A stretch of 64,000 bases of DNA from Pseudalkalibacillus hwajinpoensis (GCF_015234585.1 NZ_JADFCM010000008.1:1302001-1366000); one strand, 5' to 3'; numbered from the stretch's first letter, positions 17,044-26,858 are shown. Notes: generated by a model from the sequence alone, not told the origin. Program-made: numbers and translations.

Positions 17044-18474
17044 ATGAATGTATTATTTGCCGCTTCTGAAGGTCATCCCTTTATCAAAACAGGGGGATTG
17101 GGCGATGTAATAGGCGCCCTTCCAAAGGCCCTTCAAAAGCAGGGAGCGAATGTATCCGTAATTTTACCTAAATATCAAGATATGAATGAAACGTACAAAA
17201 GTCAGCTTGAACTGAAAGAAGCAATCACAGTTTCTGTAGGTTGGCGAGATAAGTATTGCGGAATTGAAATGCTTAAGCTTGATGGAATTACCTATTATTT
17301 CATTGACAATGAGTATTATTTTAAGCGTAGCGGTAGCTATGGTTATTTTGATGATGGAGAACGTTTTTCATTCTTCTGTAAGGCTGTATTAGAAGCCATT
17401 CCGTATTTAGAAGAGCAACCGGACATTCTTCATTGTCATGATTGGCAAACAGGGATGATTCCTGTTTTGAAAAAAGCTCATTACCGAAATCATCCTTATT
17501 ATGAAGGGATGAAAGTGGTATATACCATCCATAACCTTCGTTACCAGGGAGTGTTTCCAAAAACAATCCTTCATGATTTGCTCGACTTAAGTGAACTCCA
17601 CTTCAATAATGAAGGTGTGGAATTTCATGGGAACGTCAGCTTCATGAAAGGCGGACTGCTTTATGCAGATTATATTACAACGGTAAGTCCTGCCTATGCG
17701 GAAGAAATTAAGCAACCTTACTTTGGTGAATACTTGGATGGCGTTATGAGAAAAAGAGAAGATGAATTTGTTGGGATTATTAATGGAATTGATACGGAAC
17801 TTTATGATCCTGCTAAAGATACAGCACTTCCTTATTCCTATCACGCAACACACTTACTTAAAGAAAAAAACAAAACAGATCTTCAGAAAAAGCTGGGCTT
17901 ACAAGTAGGAGAGGGAATACCTGTCCTGGCTCTTATCACTAGACTCGTAGAACAAAAAGGAATCGATCTTTTCTTTAGAGTTCTTCCTCAAATTATGGAG
18001 GAAAAGGTTCAGGTTGTCGTTCTTGGAACAGGTGATGAGCACTACGAGCATATGCTGCGAGAGGCTGAAGCTCGTTACCCAGGCAGGTTCAGCGCAAATA
18101 TCTATTTCGATGACGGGTTTGCTAGACAGCTTTATGCTGCCTCCGATTTATTCCTAATGCCTTCTCAATTTGAGCCATGCGGAATCAGTCAGCTGATCGC
18201 TCTAAGATACGGTAGTCTACCGATCGTTCGAGAAACAGGCGGGTTAAAAGATACCGTACTACCTTATAACCAATTCACCGGTGAAGGACACGGATTTAGC
18301 TTTGCGAACTACAATGCTCATGAAATGCTAGATACAATTAATCTTGCTCTAGATCTTTATCATCATAATGAAATCACATGGAGAAAATTAGTCGTGCGAG
18401 CGATGCGTCTTAATTACTCATGGGAAGCTTCATCAGCGAAATACATGAATTTGTACAATAATCTATTAAAGTAA
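17044..18474 (+). CDS. glgA: Glycogen synthase (ADP-glucose)
   Basis: A GT5 glycosyltransferase, 476 aa, elongating alpha-1,4-glucan. The N-terminal ADP-glucose site reads FIKTGGLGDVIGALPK (the KTGGL motif). The C-terminal domain carries FLMPSQFEPCGISQLIALRYG and RETGGLKDTV. It starts 15 bases after glgD with AGGAGGAAG upstream. A terminator follows directly, so no glycogen phosphorylase gene belongs to this operon, unlike B. subtilis glgBCDAP. Confidence 0.97.
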   Translation: MNVLFAASEGHPFIKTGGLGDVIGALPKALQKQGANVSVILPKYQDMNETYKSQLELKEAITVSVGWRDKYCGIEMLKLDGITYYFIDNEYYFKRSGSYGYFDDGERFSFFCKAVLEAIPYLEEQPDILHCHDWQTGMIPVLKKAHYRNHPYYEGMKVVYTIHNLRYQGVFPKTILHDLLDLSELHFNNEGVEFHGNVSFMKGGLLYADYITTVSPAYAEEIKQPYFGEYLDGVMRKREDEFVGIINGIDTELYDPAKDTALPYSYHATHLLKEKNKTDLQKKLGLQVGEGIPVLALITRLVEQKGIDLFFRVLPQIMEEKVQVVVLGTGDEHYEHMLREAEARYPGRFSANIYFDDGFARQLYAASDLFLMPSQFEPCGISQLIALRYGSLPIVRETGGLKDTVLPYNQFTGEGHGFSFANYNAHEMLDTINLALDLYHHNEITWRKLVVRAMRLNYSWEASSAKYMNLYNNLLK

Positions 18475-18495
18475 TGCTCATATATTCCGATAAGA

Positions 18496-18528
18496 GAAGC
18501 AGGGGAATTATTCCTCTGCTTCATTTTT
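18496..18528 (+). terminator. Rho-independent terminator of the glg operon
   Basis: GAAGCAGGGGAA / TTCCTCTGCTTC stem followed by ATTTTT. Confidence 0.88.
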
Positions 18529-18651
18529 GATTCGGAAAGTGACCAGGCTTAATTGATGAGTCATTTGAACGAGGCAAAACGTGTGAATTCACGATGATTC
18601 TTACCAGCTATTACATAGACAGATTATGACTTAGATAGGAGAAAGAGCCTT

Positions 18652-19686
18652 ATGTTTACATGCTCAAAATGCAACGTGATTCCAGATATCCCTTCTTCTG
18701 GTTATTTAGAAATCGTTACAGCTGTGCCGCAGCTTCGACAAAGTTTAAATGAATTGATATTCCAAAGTGAATCTTTGAATTCTCTTACAGTCTCCTATGA
18801 AAATTCGGAATCCCTGCTTGAAATTTGTCATCGCATCAGTTCTCATTTTAATGATGCGGCAAAACAAATGTTTTTTTGTGGAACGGGAACAGTGGATGGA
18901 ATAAAGAGGAGCTCAGTTCTTTCATTTCCTCAATTTTATTCAAGGCTCAAACATCCAGATTTTATAGAGGTTATGAGAAATTCTCTCTTTACTAGCCATA
19001 TGCAGCCCATCATCACACTTGATAATAATGATATTACAGGGTATGAATTCTTGATGCGGCCGACTAATGAGCGCTATCCTTTTTATCCAAATGAATTATT
19101 CGATATGGCTAGACAATCTGGTCTTCAAGCCTTTCTTGACAGCGCTGCAAGAATTGCTTCTATTAAAATCAGTGCGTCACATCTTTCAAAAGGCGTTAAA
19201 CGCTTCATTAATTTTCTCCCTTCTTCGATTTATGATCCAGCTCATTGCTTACGAACAACTTTCCAAACTGTTGAAGCGTACAATCTCGATCCAAGAGATT
19301 TAGTATTTGAAGTAGTAGAAACTGAGAAGATTGACGAAGTAGATCATTTAAAACAAATCTTTCGCTCATATCAGCAAGAAGGAATGAAAATGGCGCTAGA
19401 TGATGTAGGCACTGGATACGCTACGAAAGAAATGCTCCTTCAGTTGAAGCCCGACTATGCGAAGATTGACCGCAGTGTTATTTCTCATTGCGATCAAGAT
19501 TCTGAAAAACAAGAGAAACTGATCGAAATGATTTATCTATCAAAGGAAGAGGGGATTACGTTACTGGCGGAAGGAATTGAACGTAAAGAAGAAGCTGATT
19601 TTTGTAGGCAAATGGGAATACCGCTTGGACAAGGCTATTATTTTGGGCGTCCGGCTGAACGGCCAATTGATTCAATACAAGTTTAA
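18652..19686 (+). CDS. EAL-domain cyclic-di-GMP phosphodiesterase
   Basis: A 344-aa cytoplasmic protein. The N-terminal 110 residues are an unassigned domain starting with a CSKC pair. The C-terminal EAL domain (about 115-340) keeps the catalytic features: YEFLMR in place of EALLR, FINFLP, FEVVETE, ALDDVGTGYA, YAKIDRS, LLAEGIER and GQGYYFGRP. It should hydrolyse c-di-GMP to pGpG. There is no GGDEF domain or membrane span. The N-terminal CxxC could bind metal or sense redox state. It is transcribed alone, ending at a strong terminator. Confidence 0.85.
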   Translation: MFTCSKCNVIPDIPSSGYLEIVTAVPQLRQSLNELIFQSESLNSLTVSYENSESLLEICHRISSHFNDAAKQMFFCGTGTVDGIKRSSVLSFPQFYSRLKHPDFIEVMRNSLFTSHMQPIITLDNNDITGYEFLMRPTNERYPFYPNELFDMARQSGLQAFLDSAARIASIKISASHLSKGVKRFINFLPSSIYDPAHCLRTTFQTVEAYNLDPRDLVFEVVETEKIDEVDHLKQIFRSYQQEGMKMALDDVGTGYATKEMLLQLKPDYAKIDRSVISHCDQDSEKQEKLIEMIYLSKEEGITLLAEGIERKEEADFCRQMGIPLGQGYYFGRPAERPIDSIQV

Positions 19687-19690
19687 TATT

Positions 19691-19719
19691 AAAAGAAGGG
19701 GTTTCCCTTCTTTTTCTTA
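19691..19719 (+). terminator. Rho-independent terminator
   Basis: AAAAGAAGGG, loop GTTT, CCCTTCTTTTT. Confidence 0.88.
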
Positions 19720-19778
19720 TGGAAATTTCTTCTCAAAACCGATATGCTTACGAAAGATTACTAAATTGAGGTGACAGG

Positions 19779-20882
19779 ATGCTAACTTTTTATCGGCGTT
19801 ATGCGCGAACAGCTTTTGATATTGGACTGATCGTGTTAACGGTTTTTTTAATTATGCTTGTCTCGAGTTTCTTATTTGAAATTGCGGCACCGATTATCGT
19901 AGGGTACATTATTTTTCTAGTTATCGAACCTTTCGCTCGGTTTCTAAATCGGAAGGGAATAGGCAAAACAGCTGCAACTACTATTTCCACGCTTGTTTTT
20001 GTATTAATCGTGGTGAGCGTAGTCTTTCTAGCAGGCGCAATTTTTGTTCTTCAATTGCAAAACTTAATCAGCCTTATTCCTGGATACGTTGCGAAATTCC
20101 AGGATCAAATTATGAACTATGTGCATTGGGGGCAGCTCCAGTTAAACGCCTTACCTCCAGATGTACTAGAGAAGGCGCAAGATTTTTCACTAACGCTCGT
20201 TGAGAAAGCATCCATTATGTTGACGACTTTATTAAATAGCGTGTTTGCTTTTGTGACGTCCATTCCAACTCTTGTGATTAATTTCATTATTGGAATTGTT
20301 CTCGCGTATTTTTTAAGTATTGAGATTGAAATGTGGAAGCGAATTGCGGCGAAGCGAACACCAAATACATTTAAGACGGCTTATTTCTTCCTGAAGGAAA
20401 ATGTATTAAGCGGAATCGGAGCGTATTTAAAAGCGCAGCTAAAGCTTATTACGATCACATTTGTACTCGTTCTATGCGGGCTATGGATATTAAGAGTGGA
20501 TAATGCCTTCACACTTGCGCTTTTATCTGCTTTTTTCGATCTTCTTCCGCTTCTTGGCGTTTCGGCGATTTTCATTCCATGGGCAATCTATCTTCTTGCG
20601 GTTGGGCAAACTTCTCTCGCAGTATCCCTATTGATTCTACTTGGGGTGGTTATGCTAGTGAGACAAATCATGGAGCCGAAAATTACGGGAGATTCACTAG
20701 GTGTATCTGCGTTTACAATTCTTTCATTTATGATTATTTCTCTTTCACTATTTGGAATTGCGGGAGTCGTATTATCACCGATTTTGCTCATTCTCATTAA
20801 AGCGTTATATGATCACGGATATTTAAGTAAATGGATCCATCTTCCTAGTGAAGAATTCATAGATCCAGAGGAAAGACGGTAG
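19779..20882 (+). CDS. AI-2E family membrane transporter
   Basis: A 367-aa integral membrane protein of the AI-2E (UPF0118) family. About seven or eight hydrophobic spans are visible, with a soluble central stretch (roughly residues 90-140) and the typical late segment LSAFFDLLPLLGVSAIFIPW followed by RQIMEPKITGDSLGVS. Family members export autoinducer-2 or act as Na+/H+ antiporters in some bacteria, and the substrate here cannot be told. The lytic transglycosylase gene follows after 15 bases, suggesting cotranscription. Confidence 0.8.
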   Translation: MLTFYRRYARTAFDIGLIVLTVFLIMLVSSFLFEIAAPIIVGYIIFLVIEPFARFLNRKGIGKTAATTISTLVFVLIVVSVVFLAGAIFVLQLQNLISLIPGYVAKFQDQIMNYVHWGQLQLNALPPDVLEKAQDFSLTLVEKASIMLTTLLNSVFAFVTSIPTLVINFIIGIVLAYFLSIEIEMWKRIAAKRTPNTFKTAYFFLKENVLSGIGAYLKAQLKLITITFVLVLCGLWILRVDNAFTLALLSAFFDLLPLLGVSAIFIPWAIYLLAVGQTSLAVSLLILLGVVMLVRQIMEPKITGDSLGVSAFTILSFMIISLSLFGIAGVVLSPILLILIKALYDHGYLSKWIHLPSEEFIDPEERR

Positions 20883-20897
20883 GAAGGAAGAACGGAA

Positions 20898-21491
20898 GTG
20901 AAGCGCTTAGGAAGCTTAATTATCATAACAATCTTTATTAGTGTGTTAATAGGTGTATTTCTTCAGAAAACACCAGATTCTTTTTCCCAACCGCTGAAAA
21001 AATCTGAAGTTCCAGAGGAATATATCGACCTTTACAGAGAAGCTGGTGAAGAATACGACGTTCAATGGGAGCTTTTAGCAGCGGTACATCGCGTTGAAAC
21101 AAAATTCTCGACGATGTCAACTTTAGAAAGCCCTAAGGGTGCCATCGGCCATTACCAGTTTATGCCGTTAACCTGGATTGGTTGGAGCTATGGGGGTAGT
21201 CGTCTTGGAGAACTGGATAAGGATGATCTAGTTGATATTACCAATTTAGATCTTATTCAAAAGTACGGTGGGTATGGGAAAGACGGGAATGGTGACGGTA
21301 AGGCAGATCCATATAATCTGACGGATGCTGCTTATACTGCCGCTAGCTACTTATCTGCTAATGGTGCAAGTGAGGGTAGACTGAAGAGTGCCTTATTCGC
21401 TTATAATCAGAGTGATGAGTATGTGGATGAGGTGCTTTCATTTTATAAAGAATACAGAGAAAATGTTTCTGTAGTGAAGTTAGATCCTTAA
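20898..21491 (+). CDS. Secreted lytic transglycosylase (SLT-like)
   Basis: A 197-aa exported or membrane-anchored murein hydrolase. One N-terminal hydrophobic segment (residues 5-24) is followed by a transglycosylase domain: LLAAVHRVETKFST carries the catalytic Glu region and AIGHYQFMPLTWIGW the downstream motif. The segment GKDGNGDGKADPYNL looks like a calcium-binding Asp/Gly loop. The domain resembles the lysozyme-like module of CwlT. It starts with GTG after AGGAAGGAAG. It is probably cotranscribed with the AI-2E gene. Confidence 0.82.
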   Translation: MKRLGSLIIITIFISVLIGVFLQKTPDSFSQPLKKSEVPEEYIDLYREAGEEYDVQWELLAAVHRVETKFSTMSTLESPKGAIGHYQFMPLTWIGWSYGGSRLGELDKDDLVDITNLDLIQKYGGYGKDGNGDGKADPYNLTDAAYTAASYLSANGASEGRLKSALFAYNQSDEYVDEVLSFYKEYRENVSVVKLDP

Positions 21492-21553
21492 TTCAATGTA
21501 ATGGTACAGCGCTGTTACATATGATAAAATCACGATTAGAAGGGGGCGATTGC

Positions 21554-22681
21554 ATGAAGATTGTTTCAATCGAACCGACACCAAGTCCAAATTCGATGAA
21601 AATTAACTTAAGTGAAGAGCTAGAAGCTGGAGACACAAGGCAGTATAAGCCTGATACTGACATATCTAATGCTCCAGATTATATTCAAAAATTAATGGCC
21701 GTTCCCGGTGTGAAAGGTCTTTATCATGTGATGGATTTTATCGCGCTAGAACGGAATGCCAAATATTCATGGGAAGAGATCCTTCCAAAAGCTCGTGAGG
21801 CATTCGGAGAGATTAATGAAGAATCCGTCGCGACAAATCAGTCGTCGATAGAAGACTTTGGAGAAGTGAATGTGTTTATTCAAATGTTTCGCGGTATTCC
21901 AATGCAGGTGAAGCTTGTAGAAGGTGAGACTGAGCATCGTTTTGGTTTGCCTGACCGATTTATGGAAGCTGCTATGAAAGCCTCTTCAGCTTCTGAAAAC
22001 ATGGTAATGGAACGTGAATGGAAAGAACAAAGTCCACGGTACGGATCACCTGAAGAAGTTGGACAAGAAGTTACCGAAGAAATAGCGGCGACGTATAGTG
22101 AAGAGCGTCTTTCGGATCTTGTTACTGCAGCATTCTCAGATCAAAATGCTTCTTTACCAAAGCAAGAGAAAAAGGTCGTTACATTAGAAATGCTAGACGA
22201 CTCAGATTGGAAAGTAAGATACGCAGCACTTGATCGCATGGATCCAGAAATGACTGATTTGCCGGTACTGGAGAAGGCGCTACACGATGAAAAAGCCTCT
22301 GTACGCCGCCTGGCGGTAGTTTACCTTGGTATGATTGAATCAAAGGATGTTCTTCCGCTTCTTTATAAAGCTTTGCGTGATAAATCTGTTACGGTTAGGC
22401 GGACAGCCGGCGACTGCATGTCAGATTTAGGTCATGTTGAAGCCATTCCTGAAATGATAGAATCGTTGCAAGATCGAAATAAGCTTGTTCGTTGGAGGGC
22501 CGCTATGTTTCTATATGAAGTTGGCGATGAAACGGCGATTCCAGCACTTGAGCAAGCAATGGACGATCCAGAATTTGAAGTGAAGATGCAGGCGGGTATG
22601 GCATTAGAACGGATAAAAGGCGGAGAAGAAGCTAAAGGCTCTGTCTGGCATCAAATGACTCAAGCAAGAAAATCGAATTAA
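21554..22681 (+). CDS. cvfC: Conserved virulence factor C-like HEAT-repeat protein (YpgR)
   Basis: A 375-aa protein. An N-terminal scaffold NifU-like domain (about residues 5-85: PTPSPNSMKINL ... GVKGLYHVMDFI) is followed by a middle region and four or five HEAT-like repeats (about 205-360: VRYAALDRM, VRRLAVVYLG, VRRTAGDCMSDLG, VRWRAAMFLYEVG, VKMQAGMALERI). ATG at 21554 follows AAGGGGGCG; the frame begins 11 codons earlier without a good site. It is followed by the bacilliredoxin gene after 14 bases. The molecular role is not established. Confidence 0.85.
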   Translation: MKIVSIEPTPSPNSMKINLSEELEAGDTRQYKPDTDISNAPDYIQKLMAVPGVKGLYHVMDFIALERNAKYSWEEILPKAREAFGEINEESVATNQSSIEDFGEVNVFIQMFRGIPMQVKLVEGETEHRFGLPDRFMEAAMKASSASENMVMEREWKEQSPRYGSPEEVGQEVTEEIAATYSEERLSDLVTAAFSDQNASLPKQEKKVVTLEMLDDSDWKVRYAALDRMDPEMTDLPVLEKALHDEKASVRRLAVVYLGMIESKDVLPLLYKALRDKSVTVRRTAGDCMSDLGHVEAIPEMIESLQDRNKLVRWRAAMFLYEVGDETAIPALEQAMDDPEFEVKMQAGMALERIKGGEEAKGSVWHQMTQARKSN

Positions 22682-22695
22682 CGGAGGTATAGGAT

Positions 22696-23124
22696 ATGAA
22701 TCCATACGAAGAATATATGCGCCAGATGGCACAGCCAATGCGAGATGAGTTAACATCAGCTGGTTTTGAAGAGTTAACGACTGAGGAAGAAGTATCCAGC
22801 TTTATTACAGAAAAAAAGGGAACATCACTTGTTTTCATTAATTCTGTTTGCGGATGTGCAGCAGGTCTTGCTCGACCAGCTGCTCGCGAAGCGATTGAAC
22901 ATGACAAAAAACCTGAGCATCTTGTGACGGTTTTTGCAGGACAAGATCGTGAAGCAACAGGTAAAATGCGTGAATATTTGGAAGGGTATGAGCCGTCATC
23001 ACCTTCTATCGCTCTCTTAAAAGACGGCCAGGTGCTTCATTTCATTCCTAGAGAAGAAATCGAAGATCATGAAGTGGAAGAAATCGTTGCGAATTTGACA
23101 GGAGCTTTTGAACAATATTGTTAA
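22696..23124 (+). CDS. brxA: Bacilliredoxin BrxA/BrxB family (YphP)
   Basis: A thioredoxin-like protein of 142 aa that removes bacillithiol from S-bacillithiolated proteins after oxidative stress. The active-site motif is Cys-Gly-Cys in VFINSVCGCAAGLARP near residue 53. AACGGAGGTATAG precedes the ATG. Pairing with cvfC agrees with YpgR/YphP order in related bacilli. BrxA and BrxB are close paralogues, so the letter is tentative. Confidence 0.88.
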   Translation: MNPYEEYMRQMAQPMRDELTSAGFEELTTEEEVSSFITEKKGTSLVFINSVCGCAAGLARPAAREAIEHDKKPEHLVTVFAGQDREATGKMREYLEGYEPSSPSIALLKDGQVLHFIPREEIEDHEVEEIVANLTGAFEQYC

Positions 23125-23159
23125 AGACAAACTCCACTCACTCGAGTGGAGTTTTGTCT
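23125..23159 (+). terminator. Hairpin terminator after brxA
   Basis: AGACAAACTCCACT ... AGTGGAGTTTTGTCT; the T-run is inside the right arm. Confidence 0.6.
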
Positions 23160-23183
23160 CTACTTAATGGGAGGGAATTGAGA

Positions 23184-23624
23184 ATGGATCACATATTTGA
23201 ACTACAAGGAAGCTGGAAGGGTGGACTTTCTGGAGAAGGTAAGATTCAGACTGAAAACCTAACGACAGAAGTATCGATCCCTACGTCGATGGGCGGCGGA
23301 GAGAAAGGAACAAATCCTGATGAGTTGCTGTTAAGTTCATCAGCCGCTTGTTATTTCATGACCATTGGACTTTATTTGGAGCGTAATCACATTCCTTTCG
23401 AAGATGTTAAAATTTCCTCTAAGCTAAAAGTAAGTGGTAACGGAAAGCTGCACGTAGAGTCAATTCACCATTACCCAGTCATCTATCTTGCGGAAGAGCC
23501 GGATGAAGAAATGACAGAGCGTATTCATTCCATTGCTCACCGTGCAGAAGAGGGATGTATGATTACAAGAGCGATTAAAGGAAACGTTAATGTAGTTGTA
23601 GAACCAGCTATTAAAAAAGTGTGA
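23184..23624 (+). CDS. OsmC-family peroxiredoxin-like protein
   Basis: A protein of 146 aa from the OsmC/Ohr/SACP family, reducing organic hydroperoxides through a cysteine pair. The first Cys lies in ELLLSSSAACYFMT and the second in AEEGCMITRA. ATG at 23184 with GGGAGGG upstream is chosen; the frame extends into the preceding hairpin. It is closer to the general OsmC type than to Ohr. It follows brxA, which fits a redox-stress grouping. Confidence 0.82.
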   Translation: MDHIFELQGSWKGGLSGEGKIQTENLTTEVSIPTSMGGGEKGTNPDELLLSSSAACYFMTIGLYLERNHIPFEDVKISSKLKVSGNGKLHVESIHHYPVIYLAEEPDEEMTERIHSIAHRAEEGCMITRAIKGNVNVVVEPAIKKV

Positions 23625-23715
23625 GGTTTTTCACTGTCATAAACTTTTTACTGTAGTATGCTAACAATGTCGTCTGTTTTGGGCATGCTCATCTTAGGAG
23701 AAAACGGTCAATCTA

Positions 23716-23740
23716 TCGAATGAGCTAACGGAACTTATGT
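23716..23740. repeat. MITE-like repeat end, copy C (partial)
   Basis: TGAGCTAACGGAACTTAT is the reverse complement of a sequence like the left end of copy A (AAGCTCCGTTAGCT). The other end is not clear, so it may be a fragment. Confidence 0.3.
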
Positions 23741-23760
23741 GAAAATGGAAAGCACACTCT

Positions 23761-23788
23761 TTGCATTTCTTGAGAATTTTATTATAAT
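23761..23788 (+). promoter_or_regulatory. SigA-type promoter of the first trhO paralogue
   Basis: TTGCAT, a 16-base spacer, TATAAT. Confidence 0.55.
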
Positions 23789-23850
23789 AATATTTTGGAA
23801 CGGAAGAGTGACTGGCCACACGGTAACAGTGAAATAAAGGAGATAGAAGT

Positions 23851-24819
23851 ATGAATAAAGACTATCGCGTATTATTGTTTTATAAATATGTACAAATTGA
23901 TCAACCGGAAGAATATGTAGAAGAGCATCTTGCCTTCTGTAAGGAGCACAACCTGAAGGGAAGAATTCTAATCGCGGAAGAGGGCATTAATGGCACTCTT
24001 TCTGGAACAGTAGAAGAAACGCAGCAATATATGGATATGATGCATGCGGATGAGCGCTTTGCTGATCTGTTCTTTAAAATTGATGAAGCGACTGAACATC
24101 CATTTAAAAAAATGCACGTTCGCTTTAGATCAGAGCTAGTGACACTTCGACTTGATGATGATCATAATCCAAATGAAGTTGGCGGAAAGCACTTGAAGCC
24201 AGCAGAGTGGCGCGAAGCGATGCAGCAGGATGATGTGATTATTCTTGATACCCGAAATGATTACGAGTATGATGTCGGTCATTTCCGTGGTGCCATTCGA
24301 CCAGATATTAAGAATTTCCGAGATCTTCCTGAGTGGGTTCAAGAAAACCTTGCAGACCAAAAAGATAAGAAAATACTAACCTACTGCACAGGGGGGATTC
24401 GCTGTGAAAAGTTCACTGGCTGGATGGTTAAACAAGGTTTTGAAGATGTTAACCAGCTTGATGGTGGAATTGTTACTTATGGTCAGGATGAAGAGACGAA
24501 AGGTGAACTATGGGATGGACAGTGCTATGTGTTTGATGGCCGAATAACTGTTCCGATTAATCAAAAAGACCACACTGTGGTCGGTAAAGATTACTTTACT
24601 GGTGAACCTTGTGAACGCTATGTTAATTGTGCAAGGCCTGAATGTAATAAGCAAATTATTACATCTGAGGAGAACGAGCATAAATATTTACGAGGCTGTT
24701 CACATGAGTGTCGCACATCGCCACGTAATCGTTACGTAGCAGAGCACGGATTAACTCAAGAAGAAGTCGATGAGCGTTTGCAAAAACTTATGCAGGAGCA
24801 TATCGGGCAAGAAGTATAA
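23851..24819 (+). CDS. trhO: tRNA uridine(34) hydroxylase, rhodanese-type (TrhO), paralogue 1
   Basis: An oxygen-dependent enzyme that hydroxylates wobble U34 of certain tRNAs to 5-hydroxyuridine. An N-terminal UPF0176 domain (about 1-115) is followed by a rhodanese domain (about 125-220) with the catalytic loop [12 protein letters not shown], and a C-terminal Cys/His-rich zinc region (CARPECNK ... CSHEC). AAAGGAG precedes the ATG, and the length of 322 aa is normal. A second copy lies at 29781-30683. Confidence 0.9.
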   Translation: MNKDYRVLLFYKYVQIDQPEEYVEEHLAFCKEHNLKGRILIAEEGINGTLSGTVEETQQYMDMMHADERFADLFFKIDEATEHPFKKMHVRFRSELVTLRLDDDHNPNEVGGKHLKPAEWREAMQQDDVIILDTRNDYEYDVGHFRGAIRPDIKNFRDLPEWVQENLADQKDKKILTYCTGGIRCEKFTGWMVKQGFEDVNQLDGGIVTYGQDEETKGELWDGQCYVFDGRITVPINQKDHTVVGKDYFTGEPCERYVNCARPECNKQIITSEENEHKYLRGCSHECRTSPRNRYVAEHGLTQEEVDERLQKLMQEHIGQEV

Positions 24820-24822
24820 TCC

Positions 24823-24856
24823 AAAAAGCTAGCTGTCCATTTGACAGCTAGCTTTT
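24823..24856. terminator. Bidirectional terminator between trhO and a convergent gene
   Basis: AAAAAGCTAGCTGTC / GACAGCTAGCTTTT, with A- and T-runs on the two sides. Confidence 0.9.
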
Positions 24857-25718
24857 ATTTGTCATATCTTATTTTGTTTACTTTAAGAAGGTGATCTACC
24901 TTGGAGAGAAGGTGCTTTTCAATTTTCTCCATGTATTCATGAAGCGCTAACTCCATCTGACAAAGAGCTTGAAACAAATCGCGATGACGTAATTCTTTGT
25001 TTTCTTGTGAAAGTGCGATATAGCCTGTAAGTAAATCTGGCAGTTCAGTTGAAAGCATCCTCTTCACAACATGCCGTTCTTCAAGGTCAAGCGGTTCAAG
25101 TTCGGGTGAGATTTGCTTGAATAATTGAATGAGTCTAACTGTTCTAGAATGAATAACCCCGTTAATTAACGAATGTGTCGAAATTCGTTCAAGCTGATTA
25201 ATCTGTTCCTTCAAGAGGGGGTCAATCGCCTCTGTTTGTGATTGGGAAGCAATGGATCCTAGTAACGCTAGATCTAAAAGCTTCATTCGTTGAAAGATTC
25301 CTGTGAAAAATGGCGATCGTTTTATACTGCGTTTGATGATTCGACCTCGATCATTTATGAGAATCGTACCCTGTTTGCATTTACCTGCGTCTTTTTTCTC
25401 AATGATTTGTCGTTCCCATTGGATAAAAAACTTCTTAGGAGTTGAGGATCTGTTTTTTTGACTATCATACCCGGAGAAAAGAATGAGATTTCGTCTGATT
25501 TTTAAATAAATCGTAAAACCTCTCTCAGTACGCTTCCATTTTTGTGGCTTATTCTCCGAAGGATCGAGTTTATCTATAAATTCATCTAACAATTGTTCAG
25601 CATATGAAAGGAAGCTTGTGGTGCTCGCATCCTGAAGAAGTGATGCTTCCACCGTTTTAAATTGCGGTGGTAAAAGCTTTTCAAGCCACTGGGGTTCAGA
25701 AGAATCGAAAAGCCCCAT
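24855..25718 (-). CDS. Hypothetical partner of TelA (287 aa), possibly XpaC-like
   Basis: A soluble, charged protein without membrane spans. I do not recognise the N-terminal two thirds. The C-terminal helical part (HVVKRMLSTELPDLLTGYIAL and following helices) resembles the C-terminal helices of XpaC/YceG-type proteins that are encoded next to TelA, but this is weak. ATG at 25718 has AGGAGGT with correct spacing; the frame starts seven codons earlier. It follows telA by 17 bases and shares its promoter. Confidence 0.55.
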   Translation of the reverse strand: MGLFDSSEPQWLEKLLPPQFKTVEASLLQDASTTSFLSYAEQLLDEFIDKLDPSENKPQKWKRTERGFTIYLKIRRNLILFSGYDSQKNRSSTPKKFFIQWERQIIEKKDAGKCKQGTILINDRGRIIKRSIKRSPFFTGIFQRMKLLDLALLGSIASQSQTEAIDPLLKEQINQLERISTHSLINGVIHSRTVRLIQLFKQISPELEPLDLEERHVVKRMLSTELPDLLTGYIALSQENKELRHRDLFQALCQMELALHEYMEKIEKHLLSKVDHLLKVNKIRYDK

Positions 25719-25735
25719 GCCATTACCTCCTATCG

Positions 25736-26806
25736 TCAAAGTCGATCGGCTGCCTCAGAGAGCTGTTTCTGCCTCTCTGTTGAGCTATCTAATTTGGATT
25801 TCATTTCTTTATTTAATTGATCCATTTCTGTTATAAACTTCTTCCCACTATCGATAATACGTACGTTTGATTTTTCTGTTAAATCAATCGCTTCAAACAC
25901 ATCCTGATAAGCTTTGCGGAAGGATTCAATCGCTATTGCTGGCTTTTCAAGTGTTTTAACCGTTTCTTCTGTATTTTGTTTCAGCATCTCAGCATTTTTC
26001 AGAAGCATCGATTCGGTTGCCTGATTCACATTTTGTACAGCTGAAATCACTTTTTGTTGGTTTCCGAGAGCTAGCTGGATGGAAGCTGTTACGGTAATGA
26101 TGTTTTTGGTCATAGTCACTGCATTAAAAATAGCTTCTTCTAGCTTTTCGTTGTTTTCCATGATCAAATCAACCGAGGCCATGGATTGTCTTAAGACCAT
26201 GACAGCCTGTGACATATTTTTCACTCGGCTAACGACTTTTTGTTGAGCCTTTTGTAGGGGAAGAGGGTTCTCTTTCCATTCATCTTTAGCGGCTTCCTCG
26301 TCAAGCATCGTCATAAGCGTCTGACCTAGCTCCATCTGATCTTCCAGTCCGACAATGCGGTCTTTTGCTACATCCTTTAGTTCTTTTAACATGACATTAT
26401 CTTCTTGTAGCTTATCTTTACCAGTTAAAAGTGATTCAACAATAACTTCTACTTGGGATTCGACCGTTTTGTATTTCTTCGCATATTGCTCGACTTCGTT
26501 TCGCCCCATTACTCGATTTAGCAGTTTATTGAATTTACTCTTTTGCAAATAAGAGGGCTCTAAGTCTGAGACATGCTCTCTGAGTTTGTGTAAGTTATCA
26601 GGTAAGTCGTTATTCGGTTGGTCAATCATTCCCTTTACAGGACGCTTCAATGCTTCAAGGGATTCCCCAGCGTTGCGCTGGGCATCTTCACCAAGTCCTG
26701 ATAATGACTGGAGAATCTTATCTGTATCGTCTTCATGATAAAAGCTTTGAATGATCTCTTCAGCCTTTTCACGTTGTGAGTTGATTTTCTCAGGTTGATT
26801 ACTCAT
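25736..26806 (-). CDS. TelA-family toxic anion resistance protein (YceH/YaaN-like)
   Basis: A long helical cytoplasmic protein of 356 aa. The conserved segment AVMVLRQSMASVDLIMENNEKLEEAIFNAVTMTKNIITV and the following LALGNQQKVISAVQ stretch are typical of the TelA family, linked to tellurite and envelope-stress resistance. Coiled coils are likely near both ends. ATG at 26806 follows AAGGAGTGACATAT; GTG at 26815 is too close to the site. An ECF-type promoter lies upstream, as for the sigma-W/M-controlled yceGHI genes of B. subtilis. It forms an operon with the next gene. Confidence 0.85.
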   Translation of the reverse strand: MSNQPEKINSQREKAEEIIQSFYHEDDTDKILQSLSGLGEDAQRNAGESLEALKRPVKGMIDQPNNDLPDNLHKLREHVSDLEPSYLQKSKFNKLLNRVMGRNEVEQYAKKYKTVESQVEVIVESLLTGKDKLQEDNVMLKELKDVAKDRIVGLEDQMELGQTLMTMLDEEAAKDEWKENPLPLQKAQQKVVSRVKNMSQAVMVLRQSMASVDLIMENNEKLEEAIFNAVTMTKNIITVTASIQLALGNQQKVISAVQNVNQATESMLLKNAEMLKQNTEETVKTLEKPAIAIESFRKAYQDVFEAIDLTEKSNVRIIDSGKKFITEMDQLNKEMKSKLDSSTERQKQLSEAADRL

Positions 26807-26858
26807 ATATGTCACTCCTTCAATTGAATGAATTCGTTAAATTATTCTTCTATCATTC

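Noticed and set aside
23118..23183. 22-codon upstream extension of the OsmC gene
   Set aside because: It runs through the brxA terminator hairpin; the GGGAGGG-supported ATG at 23184 is better.
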